Assembly (NCBI GenBank): GCA_949299755.1
Contig: CASGBA010000004.1
Span: 1 to 64,000, forward strand
Length of the DNA stretch: 64,000 nt
Reading direction: 5' to 3'
Origin: an uncultured Treponema sp.
GTDB lineage: Bacteria; Spirochaetota; Spirochaetia; Treponematales; Treponemataceae
The notes beneath the pieces are model-generated. The model was not told the DNA's origin. It did no database searches and worked only from the letters and a program-made list of their open reading frames with translations. Within the stretch, counting starts at the first letter, position 1. Each line of letters begins with the position of its first letter. The position numbers and the translations under genes were made by a program. Below, piece by piece: positions 54,045-61,950 of this stretch.

Positions 54045-55109
54045 TTACTGAGAGGGAGCCTCCCCCTTGTTTTCCAATAAAAGCCGGGGACCATCCATGA
54101 TTTTTTTCGTGTCATCATAATCAATCCATGTCTTGGCGGAAAAAAACCGGATAGCCGCTGCATAGGCCCAAGGTAAATATAATCCGAACGTTATAAAAGA
54201 CAAAAACATCAAAAAGTATAAAAAGAGAAAGCCCTCCCCCAAACGGAGATTTGTGCCGAAGGTTCCCATGGATATCTTACTTTCACCCGGATAAAGTTTT
54301 ATTCTGGAGACGAAATACCTGTACATATTCAGGATTAACAGTGGTATCAAAATTCCGCAGGAGATAAATCCCAAAAGAAACTGTCCGAGGAAATAAAAAA
54401 CAGCTTTTAACAAAGAAATCTCAAGAACCGAATTCACATCCGGTTCCCCGTCTTTTCCAGGCCAGGAAAAAAACATTTTCCATTTTAAAATCAAACAAAA
54501 AAAGGGAATGCACACTATATTTATGACAAATATAAAATATATCCAAAAAACCACAAAAAAATACAAATATTGCTCTTCCGACAGACTGATTTCTGTCACA
54601 AAAGAATTAAAAGAAAAGAAAAAGAACAAAAAAACAATGACAAAAGGGAGGATTCCCGCAAAGAAATAATATTTCCACAAACGGGAGACCGTCCCTGTAA
54701 ATTTAATGGGATGCCCTCCGACAGTCGTTCCGGAAGCCCAGTAATCCATCATGCATTTCTTAAACCATGGATAATAAATCCCAAGGGTTATACTTGTTAA
54801 AATTCCGCCTATCAGGATTTTTTTAAGAAATTCCTGAAATTTACCCGTAAAATTTAATTCATATTCGCCTACGGCAAAAGAGCATATAATGGTTTTGATA
54901 AAATAAAAAAAAATATAAACGAAGGCTATCAAAACACAGATAAAGCCAACAAATAAAAAAACATCGAAAATGAATATTATTCCAACCTCTTTTGCCAGTG
55001 AAAAAAAAGACTGCGCTGTAAGTAAAAAGACAAGCCAGAGGGCAACTGCGATATATAAAGGTTTTGCAATGTCCCATCCTTTTAAAGATGAAGTACAAAA
55101 TATTCTCAT
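54045..55109 (-). CDS. DUF898 (YjgN-like) integral membrane protein
   Basis: The 354-residue protein has seven or more hydrophobic segments and two copies of the DUF898 signature: YELNFTGKFQEFLKKILIGGILTSITLGIYYPWFKKCMMDYWASGTTVGGHPIKFTGT in the first half and YPGESKISMGTFGTNLRLGEGFLFLYFLMFLSFITFGLYLPWAYAAAIRFFS near the end. The family is widespread in bacteria and unstudied. The ATG has only a poor ribosome site (TTTAGCC). It is divergent from the ABC ATPase gene, whose start is 67 bp away. The function is unknown. Confidence 0.8.
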   Translation of the reverse strand: MRIFCTSSLKGWDIAKPLYIAVALWLVFLLTAQSFFSLAKEVGIIFIFDVFLFVGFICVLIAFVYIFFYFIKTIICSFAVGEYELNFTGKFQEFLKKILIGGILTSITLGIYYPWFKKCMMDYWASGTTVGGHPIKFTGTVSRLWKYYFFAGILPFVIVFLFFFFSFNSFVTEISLSEEQYLYFFVVFWIYFIFVINIVCIPFFCLILKWKMFFSWPGKDGEPDVNSVLEISLLKAVFYFLGQFLLGFISCGILIPLLILNMYRYFVSRIKLYPGESKISMGTFGTNLRLGEGFLFLYFLMFLSFITFGLYLPWAYAAAIRFFSAKTWIDYDDTKKIMDGPRLLLENKGEAPSQ

Positions 55110-55158
55110 GGCTAAAATATAACATGATGTTTTTTACTTGTAAATCACAAACTATTAC

Positions 55159-55164
55159 TATAAT
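55159..55164 (+). promoter_or_regulatory. -10 box of the LolD-like ATPase gene
   Basis: A consensus TATAAT with a poor -35 (TTGTAA at 55138-55143, 15-bp spacing). The transcript would start at about 55171, only 6 nt before ATG 55177, where no Shine-Dalgarno is visible. Confidence 0.45.
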
Positions 55165-55176
55165 ATAAAACGGTAT

Positions 55177-55923
55177 ATGAGTGACATTATTGTTGAATTC
55201 CATCATGTAAGTAAAATTTATCATATAGAGGAAGTGACTTTACAGGCTGTACACAATGCATCCTTTTCCATAAAAAAAGGGGAATTTGCCGCGGTTTCAG
55301 GGCCTTCCGGTTCAGGTAAATCAACAATCCTAAACCTGATGGGGTTGATAGATTTACCCACTGAAGGAAGAATAATCCTGAATGGATGCGACATTTACTC
55401 CGGCAAAGAATCTGTTTTGGAAAAGGAGAGAATCTCCGGTTCTTTTGAAAGGTTCTTAACCGATATGCGCAGAAGAAATGTAGGTTTTATCTTTCAAACA
55501 TTCAACCTGATACCTGTTTTAAATGTGGAAGAAAACGTCGCCCTCCCCCTGTCCCTGGGAAAAAACGGAAACACGGACAATATGCAGAAAAAAGAATGCG
55601 CCGACTGGGTGGATTTTTTAATTGATAGGGTGGGACTTTCCGAGTGGAAAAAGCACAAACCGGCGGAGTTGTCCGGAGGACAACGCCAGAGGGTTGCCAT
55701 AGCCCGGGCTTTGGTGACAAAGGCCCCTGTAATTCTTGCGGATGAACCTACCGCCAACCTTGATTCAAAAAACGGGGACCAAATATTGGATCTGATGAAA
55801 AATCTTAATCAGGAAACGGGAACAACGTTTGTTTTTTCCACCCATGATGAAAAAATTGTGAATATGTCCGACCACATAATTAAACTTAAAGACGGCCTTA
55901 TCCAAGACCAGATTTATGCCTGA
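55177..55923 (+). CDS. ABC transporter ATPase, LolD/MacB type
   Basis: The 248-residue ATPase has Walker A GPSGSGKST, Q-loop FIFQTFNLIPVL, signature LSGGQRQRVAIARALV, Walker B VILADEPTANLDS and the switch His in STHDEK. The NLIPVLNVEENVALPL stretch and overall size fit LolD/MacB-like ATPases that pair with FtsX-fold permeases. The two FtsX permeases (58,246-61,022) are on the opposite strand of the same cluster, so it should power them although transcribed convergently. There is no clear ribosome site and the predicted transcript begins only about 6 nt before the ATG. Confidence 0.93.
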   Translation: MSDIIVEFHHVSKIYHIEEVTLQAVHNASFSIKKGEFAAVSGPSGSGKSTILNLMGLIDLPTEGRIILNGCDIYSGKESVLEKERISGSFERFLTDMRRRNVGFIFQTFNLIPVLNVEENVALPLSLGKNGNTDNMQKKECADWVDFLIDRVGLSEWKKHKPAELSGGQRQRVAIARALVTKAPVILADEPTANLDSKNGDQILDLMKNLNQETGTTFVFSTHDEKIVNMSDHIIKLKDGLIQDQIYA

Positions 55924-55961
55924 AGGGCAGCCAACTCTCTCCGGATTATCTTTCGGGCAAA

Positions 55962-57368
55962 TCAGTAATCCATCACAAGATAAATAGTTGTTCCTAATTT
56001 TACCTGCGGGCGGGAAATTATGTTGCCGTTTTCATCTTGTCCGTAATAAATTTCCACAGCGTTTTTCCACCGGGCGTGGGGTAATACTCCGCTTACAATA
56101 ATACCAGGGGTTACGTCCCCGCACCTTTCCGTTATATTATGATGCCATTCCACCCCGACAGTTAAATGATCCCCGGGACCGAATTTCGAAACAGCCCCGA
56201 GAAAAGCAAGCTTCTGGTTGAAACTATCATCAAGCGGTATATAAGCATTCTGGTATTCAAGATTCACAAAAATATTTGGTTTTATTGTATCCCAGAATTT
56301 CATAATTCCACAGGTAAAAACAATTGTGTCAAAACCCGTTTTGTCCAAATCACCCAACCGGTAAAAAGAGTCTATCCATCCCTGACCTTGGGCGTAAAGA
56401 TCGACACCGAAAAAGGAGCGCTTTGCTTCCAACCCCAAGATAGGAGGATTGGGATCAGCCAAAGGCAGATTGGTTTCCGAATCCACGGTGGGAAAACTTC
56501 GGCCGAAAAAATTCAAAGAGGTTCGCCCAAGTTTCAACTCTATGGAACCGGCATAGGCCATGGCATCTTTTGAAGGTGTTTCATTTTTACCGCTGTAAAG
56601 CCCCACTGCAGTAAAAGTGGCGAATCCCACGGGAACTATTATTCTGGCGGAAATTCCCCTGTCGCTGTCATACAGAATATTCGGTTGATAACGGCCGGAA
56701 GAATCATCATATTCTTCATCATCATCGAAAAGACGGATATAGCCCCAACGGAACAATCTTTTTCCCCCGCTTATATAAACCCGGTCGAAAAGAAGGTAAT
56801 CAAAATACAATTCGCTTAGATCAAAGGTAAAAGCCGGAAACTCGGTTTTTATATTTCCAGTAATGGAAAGATACTTGCTTGTCCGGGCGGAAAATTTCAA
56901 ATCGTTTTCAAAGTCAAAATAACCGCTCAATGTATTCTCTCTTTCCGACCAAATATAACCGATACCGACTTCAGCTTCCAAATGACCCGAAAAGGAAAGA
57001 GGAGAAGACTGGGAAAGAAGGGAATTCAACCCACCGGAAGAAAAGGTTTTTTCTTTTTCTTCTGATGCCACAGCGGAAGAAACCGCTTCTGCCGGAACAT
57101 CCTCTGCTGTATCAAAAAAACTATCCAAGTCATCGCTTTCCGGGAAACTGCCTTCTGTGTTTCCTTCCCCGGAATCCCCGGAGTCAATATAATCTGTTTC
57201 CTGGGAAATTTCGTAATCTTCCACCCCTTCGAAAAGACCGTCAAGGGATGAATCCTGTCCTGACGCCTGGAAAGATAAAGCCGGCAAAAACAATATCATG
57301 CCGGCACATATTAAAAACAGCCGGAAGAAAGAAAGTGTAAAGCGGAACGGCGGTATCGCTTTCTTCAT
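55962..57368 (-). CDS. Outer-membrane beta-barrel with acidic N-terminal linker
   Basis: The 468-residue product has a signal peptide (hydrophobic residues about 12-35, cleavage near ASGQ). Residues about 38-110 are acidic, Ser/Glu/Asp-rich and predicted disordered. From about 120 the sequence alternates in amphipathic strands (LSFSGHLEAEVGIGYIW, TSKYLSITGNIKTEFPAFTFDLSELYFDYLLF, ARIIVPVGFATFTAVGLYSG, SIELKLGRTSLNFFGRS, GTTIYLVMDY at the end). The C-terminal aromatic residue fits BAM-dependent insertion. The ATG overlaps the LolA-like gene stop (ATGA), so translation is coupled. The family is not one I can name; it recalls the barrel partners of LolA-like chaperones. Confidence 0.72.
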   Translation of the reverse strand: MKKAIPPFRFTLSFFRLFLICAGMILFLPALSFQASGQDSSLDGLFEGVEDYEISQETDYIDSGDSGEGNTEGSFPESDDLDSFFDTAEDVPAEAVSSAVASEEKEKTFSSGGLNSLLSQSSPLSFSGHLEAEVGIGYIWSERENTLSGYFDFENDLKFSARTSKYLSITGNIKTEFPAFTFDLSELYFDYLLFDRVYISGGKRLFRWGYIRLFDDDEEYDDSSGRYQPNILYDSDRGISARIIVPVGFATFTAVGLYSGKNETPSKDAMAYAGSIELKLGRTSLNFFGRSFPTVDSETNLPLADPNPPILGLEAKRSFFGVDLYAQGQGWIDSFYRLGDLDKTGFDTIVFTCGIMKFWDTIKPNIFVNLEYQNAYIPLDDSFNQKLAFLGAVSKFGPGDHLTVGVEWHHNITERCGDVTPGIIVSGVLPHARWKNAVEIYYGQDENGNIISRPQVKLGTTIYLVMDY

Positions 57369-58219
57369 TTATTGCTCATCATTTCCAAATAAGCTTTGGT
57401 ATAAATGGAAGAATCCTGTTTTTCAAAAGAAATATTCGATATGGTAATTTCTGTCCTTTCGTTTTGGAATTTTCCGCTTATTGTTTTTCCCCGCAATTCG
57501 TCAATGATTAGCATTTTTACGGGAACATAGTAAGTGCGGGTTTCTGTTTTCAAATATTGATAAGAGGGGATTGCCATTGTCCTGAGTTTTTTACCGGACA
57601 TACTGTAATCCTCTTTTTTCCGTACAAGACCATCTTCAACAGTGATCCAAAGATGAAGCTCAGGATAATCAACTTTGTCAGTTTTTGCCTTCAAAACAAA
57701 ATAAACGCAGTCCATTTTCCCCAGTTTCGCTTCCTCCGCCGTATCGATTGAATAATCCCTGTAATAATATTGCGGGACAAAATCGGAATTATTGGCATTG
57801 GAATTCTGGAATTTATCCTTTGCGCTTGTAAAGGTAAAACGGCCGTCCACCGGATCATAAAACCAAATGACATCGTTTTCTTGAAGATACCCTTTCCCTC
57901 TTTCTTTGGGAGGATTTGTCACCAGAATAACATATTTACCTTCACTGTCACGGCGGTACATCACCGCCTCTGTCACAGATCTGCCTTCCCCCGGTTTCTC
58001 CTGCACAACAGAATAAGCGGCTCCAAAGTCAGTTTCCGCAAAAGCCGTATTTTCCTGGGCTTGCTGTAAAAGGGCTTCCGCTTCTTCCATGGAAATGGCT
58101 GTCAATGGAAAAAACACAAGAACCATGGCGCAAAAAAGGAAAACCTTTTTTTGTGCTGCAATTATATGGGAAAAGGCTTTCCCCCGTGATTTTCTGCATT
58201 CAATATGTTTTGTTTTCAT
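57365..58219 (-). CDS. LolA-like outer-membrane lipoprotein-sorting protein
   Basis: The 284-residue product has an N-terminal basic region, a hydrophobic segment (about 25-42) and then a LolA-like sandwich: YRRDSEGKYVILVTNPPKERGKGYLQENDVIWFYDPVDGRFTFTSAKDKFQ, HLWITVEDGLVRKKEDYSMSGKKLRTMAIPSYQYL. The ERGKGYLQENDVIWFYDP segment is typical of the COG2834 family, which overlaps with LolA in fold. It probably carries a lipid or lipoprotein across the periplasm between the FtsX permeases and the beta-barrel encoded downstream. The ATG is 26 bp after the permease stop. Confidence 0.82.
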   Translation of the reverse strand: MKTKHIECRKSRGKAFSHIIAAQKKVFLFCAMVLVFFPLTAISMEEAEALLQQAQENTAFAETDFGAAYSVVQEKPGEGRSVTEAVMYRRDSEGKYVILVTNPPKERGKGYLQENDVIWFYDPVDGRFTFTSAKDKFQNSNANNSDFVPQYYYRDYSIDTAEEAKLGKMDCVYFVLKAKTDKVDYPELHLWITVEDGLVRKKEDYSMSGKKLRTMAIPSYQYLKTETRTYYVPVKMLIIDELRGKTISGKFQNERTEITISNISFEKQDSSIYTKAYLEMMSNK

Positions 58220-58245
58220 TTTCTTTGCACATCCTGTTTATAAAA

Positions 58246-59562
58246 TTATTCTGTTATCCGGATTGCTTCCACCGGACTTATAGTCATAGTTTTCCTGATG
58301 GTAAACAAGACGGACAGTCCTGTTGTTACAAAAATCATCAATGAAAAAAGAATCACAGAAATAAAGGCCGGAGAGGGGGAAAGGAACCCCTGTTCCAGAA
58401 ATATATCTATCCCCGGAATGGCGGACAAATTGAACGAACGGGAAACAACACACAAAATTCCGGAAAATGCCAGTCCGCACACGCAACCAGAAAGAAGGAG
58501 AAACATAGCTTCCAAAAAGAAAACCGATGAAATCCGTATGTTGCGCATTCCTATAGACATATAAATCCCTATTTCATTCACCCGTTTTAAAATTATAACC
58601 CGGTAAGTGCTACCCATCCCGGCTATTATTATAAGAGAAAGCATCACCACAACAAGAAAAAAGAGGGCATCCATAGCATTTGTGAGTTCAAGGACATCTT
58701 CCTGGTTTGCCTCAAGGGAAATGAGGGCATAGGTAGGATGATTCTCGAAAAGGCGTTCATGAATTAAATCCCGGTAAAAAACCTGTTTGTCGGTCACAAG
58801 AGGATACATGGAAAAATAATCTGAAAGTTTTTCCTGATAATTCCTGAGATCCTTTTCTGAAAGCGGTTCCCGGAATATAAAGGAAATCCGGTTTGAATAT
58901 TCAGGTGAAAAGCCAAAAGTTTTACGTAGAAAATCAATGTCACAATAGGCGGTATAAAGACCCAGAATGCTCGAATCCAAGAAAACGCCGCCCACCCGGA
59001 ATTCCACGGAATTCATATAACCTTGAATTGTCCTGCAAAAAAAGGTGAGGGTATCCCCCTGTTGGACACCAAGCCTGTCAGCTATCTGGTTTGAAAGTAA
59101 AATGGAATTCGTTCCCTGCAAAGACGGAACAGAAGGGCTTGCAATGTCTCCGGTTCCCGAAGGGGGGACAAAAGTAAAAAAGTTAAACAGACTTTCTTCA
59201 GCCTTAAAATCCACGCCTTTTATAACCCGTAGAACAACTTCCGTCCCCTCATAATACAAGGAATAAGTTCGGGCGTCCAAATCGAGCCGTGAAGTTATCA
59301 CCGTATCAGAGGAAAAAACCGGCCGCAGGGTTTCAATGGTTTTTTCCACATCGGGGAATTCCAATCCGGTACGCCCACCTATGAATTGTAAATCGCCACC
59401 ATAATAAACACGGGCTTTGTTTCTGAAAGCCTCCGTCATTCCGGAAGAAAGAAAAAAAACGAAAAAAGAAAATCCGGCGCAAACGGTACAAACCAGAAAA
59501 AGAGGGAAATATTGGCGGCGGCGACACACCAGAGAGCGCCATGCAAGAGCGGATACTTTCAT
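58246..59562 (-). CDS. FtsX-like ABC transporter permease (second)
   Basis: The start is placed at ATG 59562 (MKVSALAWRSLVCRRRQ), preceded by GGGGGAAAAAGG and overlapping the upstream permease stop (ATGA). The 439-residue protein has an N-terminal transmembrane helix (about 18-40), a periplasmic MacB_PCD-type domain (about 45-270) and three C-terminal helices (ALFFLVVVMLSLIIIAGMGSTYRV, FFLEAMFLLLSGCVCGLAFSGIL, AFISVILFSLMIFVTTGLSVLFTIR). VNEIGIYMSIGMRNIRI is the FtsX motif. It forms a heterodimer with the permease upstream, by analogy to LolC/LolE. Confidence 0.92.
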   Translation of the reverse strand: MKVSALAWRSLVCRRRQYFPLFLVCTVCAGFSFFVFFLSSGMTEAFRNKARVYYGGDLQFIGGRTGLEFPDVEKTIETLRPVFSSDTVITSRLDLDARTYSLYYEGTEVVLRVIKGVDFKAEESLFNFFTFVPPSGTGDIASPSVPSLQGTNSILLSNQIADRLGVQQGDTLTFFCRTIQGYMNSVEFRVGGVFLDSSILGLYTAYCDIDFLRKTFGFSPEYSNRISFIFREPLSEKDLRNYQEKLSDYFSMYPLVTDKQVFYRDLIHERLFENHPTYALISLEANQEDVLELTNAMDALFFLVVVMLSLIIIAGMGSTYRVIILKRVNEIGIYMSIGMRNIRISSVFFLEAMFLLLSGCVCGLAFSGILCVVSRSFNLSAIPGIDIFLEQGFLSPSPAFISVILFSLMIFVTTGLSVLFTIRKTMTISPVEAIRITE

Positions 59563-61022
59563 CCTTTTTCCCCCTGCATTGCGACTGTGGGACTTGTGGA
59601 TAAAGCCGTTCTGACAGGATAAATCCAAGCGATCACTCCAAGAAGAACAACAAGGACAAAAACATCCAGAATGTTCCTATATGAAACAAAGGCTGTCAAA
59701 ACCTCTCCTCCGAAAAGCTGGGCCAACATTTGATTTGAAAAAGAAATTTCTGCGGAAGTTAAACACAACCCCGCTATCCACCCCAGGACAGAGCCCAGAA
59801 TACCGGCGGAAATAGTAAGGATAAAGGTTTCTATCATAAAAAGGCGGGAAATAAATCCGGCGGAAGCTCCGACAGCCCGCATTGTCCCTATCTCCTTTGA
59901 CCGGCTTAAAACATTTATAACCAGAGTATTGTTGACGACTATAAACCCCGCGCCCAAAACCACGAGAATACCCGCATTCAATATAACCCGGAGCCAGTAC
60001 AAGTAAATGGACGAGGCTCCTCCAGCCTGCCTCCAATTTACAGCTTCCACCGGCCAACCATTCTCCTCAAAAAGTTTATTCAGTCTGTTTATAAACGATG
60101 CCGGATTTATACCTTCCCGTAAACTTCCTGTTATAAAATTCCAGGAACTGTTGTCGAAAGCAACCTGTTCCGCAGAAGTTTCAGATTTTCCGGAAAGCAA
60201 ATTTTCCAGATTGTTCCCGGCGGATAAGTTTTCTTCCTGTCCAACCGACACAAATACGTCCTCCGACTCAAAAAAGAGGTCATCAATGTCAAAACTTTCT
60301 GCCCCGCTGTTTTCATAATTTCCAGAAGAAAAACTTTCCTCGGAAGAGGAAGCTGTGGAAAGCTCCATTAAGGAAACAAAGGTTTCCACATCGACAAGGC
60401 AAATACGGTTTAGCACTTCATTGTTATCAGCGTATTGGTAAATTCCAGACACAAAGGCAACCCGGATTCTGAATGTGGATCCATCGGCAACCACAAATTG
60501 GATTTCCCCGCCGACGGATGCTCCCACCTGTTCAGCCATGGAAGAATTTAAAAGGACCGCCCCTTTTCCGCTGAAAGGTTTTCCCGCAAGGAAACGGATA
60601 CCGTCCATAACCTTGAAATAGGTTTCAGGTTGTATAGCAAACAAAAAGGCTGGTATCCGGACACCTGTCACAGGATTTTCCAGAAAAGCCCTGCCGGAAA
60701 ACTGGGGGGAAAAAGCATCAACATCAGGGGATTCTTTCAAAAGTTCCGCTATTTCCCCAAAGGGAACAAGACGGTTAAGGTTTGTCAGTTCCCCTATAAT
60801 AGGGGTTTCATCCCCAAAAAGAGAGCAGGGTCTTTCGGACACAGGCCGTACCGCAAAATCACCGGTAAACCCTGATATAAAAAGATTTTCAACCCCCCGT
60901 TCCGTACTGTCAAAAATAGAATTTGATAAAACAAGCAGGGCGACAGAAAAAGCTATAAATCCTATAATAACAAAAGAACTTTTGCGAGAAATTATATTTT
61001 TTACCGCAAGTTTAAACAACAT
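59559..61022 (-). CDS. FtsX-like ABC transporter permease (first)
   Basis: The start is taken at ATG 61022 (MLFKLAVKNIISRKSSF); the ribosome site is weak. The 487-residue protein has an N-terminal helix (about 18-40), a large periplasmic domain, and three C-terminal helices. RSKEIGTMRAVGASAGFISRLFMIETFILTISAGILGSVLGWI is the FtsX signature. A Ser/Glu-rich insertion (about 225-285, SSSEESFSSGNYENSGAESFDIDDLFFESEDVFV) interrupts the periplasmic domain and is unlike usual LolC/LolE. It heads the run of four minus-strand genes. Confidence 0.92.
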   Translation of the reverse strand: MLFKLAVKNIISRKSSFVIIGFIAFSVALLVLSNSIFDSTERGVENLFISGFTGDFAVRPVSERPCSLFGDETPIIGELTNLNRLVPFGEIAELLKESPDVDAFSPQFSGRAFLENPVTGVRIPAFLFAIQPETYFKVMDGIRFLAGKPFSGKGAVLLNSSMAEQVGASVGGEIQFVVADGSTFRIRVAFVSGIYQYADNNEVLNRICLVDVETFVSLMELSTASSSEESFSSGNYENSGAESFDIDDLFFESEDVFVSVGQEENLSAGNNLENLLSGKSETSAEQVAFDNSSWNFITGSLREGINPASFINRLNKLFEENGWPVEAVNWRQAGGASSIYLYWLRVILNAGILVVLGAGFIVVNNTLVINVLSRSKEIGTMRAVGASAGFISRLFMIETFILTISAGILGSVLGWIAGLCLTSAEISFSNQMLAQLFGGEVLTAFVSYRNILDVFVLVVLLGVIAWIYPVRTALSTSPTVAMQGEKG

Positions 61023-61091
61023 GTTTCCACAGTATACCAGAAAAAGGGGAAACAGGCAAATAAAACGGTTACTAATCACTTTTACTTACAG

Positions 61092-61120
61092 TTGACCGGA
61101 AAGGAAAACTTATGTATCTT
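61092..61120 (+). promoter_or_regulatory. nfu-slyD promoter
   Basis: -35 TTGACC (61092-61097), 17-bp spacer, -10 TATCTT (61115-61120). The transcript would start about 61127, just ahead of AAGGAG. Confidence 0.6.
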
Positions 61121-61140
61121 TGTGCTAAGGAGACTATTTT

Positions 61141-61362
61141 ATGGAAGAAGCTGTAAAAGCCGCCCTTAATGAAATACGTCCAATGCTTCAAGCTGACGGT
61201 GGTGATGTTGAATTCGTTTCAGTTTCAGAGGACGGGAAAGTCTATGTACGTCTGACAGGAGCCTGTGGGGGGTGCCCAATGGCTACAATGACACTGAAAG
61301 TCGGGGTAGAATCCCACCTTAAAAAAAAGGTGCCGGGAGTAACAGAAGTTATTCAAGCATAA
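61141..61362 (+). CDS. NifU C-terminal-domain (Nfu-type) iron-sulfur carrier
   Basis: The 73-residue protein consists only of the NifU/Nfu C-terminal domain, with the CxxC motif (Cys42, Cys45) in GACGGCPMATMTL. A dimer holds one [4Fe-4S] cluster and delivers it to target enzymes. Given nifJ nearby, such enzymes could include pyruvate oxidoreductase, though that is inference. AAGGAG lies 9 bp upstream of the ATG. It is the first gene of a plus-strand run with slyD and the Gx transporter. Confidence 0.93.
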   Translation: MEEAVKAALNEIRPMLQADGGDVEFVSVSEDGKVYVRLTGACGGCPMATMTLKVGVESHLKKKVPGVTEVIQA

Positions 61363-61395
61363 ACCGGAATAAATATTTTAGGATGGAAATTTCTC

Positions 61396-61950
61396 ATGAA
61401 CATTGCAAAAGATTGTGTAGTTACCCTTAATTATGTTTTAAGGGATGATGAAGGGAATGAAATTGACACTACGGAAGGTGTAGAACCCCTTGAATATATC
61501 CACGGACAAAATAATTTGATATCAGGCCTTGAAAGAGAGCTGGAAGGAAAAAAAGCCGGAGACGAATTAACTAATATCCTGATTTTGCCGGCGGACGCTT
61601 ACGGAGAATATATTCCGGAACTGGCGGTTGAAGTTGAACGAAAAAACTTTCCTGATGATGTTGAACTGGAAGAAGGAATGCAGTTTGAAGCCGAAGGTCC
61701 GCATGGCGTGCAGATTGTCACCGTAACAAAGATAGACGGAGATAAAATAACTGTCGATGGAAACCATCCCCTTGCAGGAAAGAACCTTCATTTTGACATA
61801 AAAATACTCTCAGTCCGAGAAGCTACGGACGAAGAAAAAAAGCAGGGATTAAAACACTCCTGTGGCTGCGGTTGCGGATGCGGTTGTGAAGACGATGACT
61901 GTGATGACGGATGCGGCTGCGGCGGTCACGATGGATGTGGATGCCATTGA
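61396..61950 (+). CDS. slyD: SlyD-type FKBP peptidyl-prolyl isomerase with metal-binding tail
   Basis: The 184-residue protein has an FKBP domain (KDCVVTLNYVLRDDEGNEIDTTE...PLEYIHGQNNLISGLERELEGKKAGDE), the inserted-in-flap (IF) domain (about 68-130, FPDDVELEEGMQFEAE..., VDGNHPLAGKNLHFDI) and a Cys/His/Gly-rich tail (from about 154, HSCGCGCGCGC then DDGCGCGGHDGCGCH). In E. coli such a tail binds Ni2+ for hydrogenase maturation. The protein is a prolyl isomerase and chaperone. The 3' end overlaps the next gene by 20 bp. AGGATGG lies before the ATG. Confidence 0.95.
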   Translation: MNIAKDCVVTLNYVLRDDEGNEIDTTEGVEPLEYIHGQNNLISGLERELEGKKAGDELTNILILPADAYGEYIPELAVEVERKNFPDDVELEEGMQFEAEGPHGVQIVTVTKIDGDKITVDGNHPLAGKNLHFDIKILSVREATDEEKKQGLKHSCGCGCGCGCEDDDCDDGCGCGGHDGCGCH

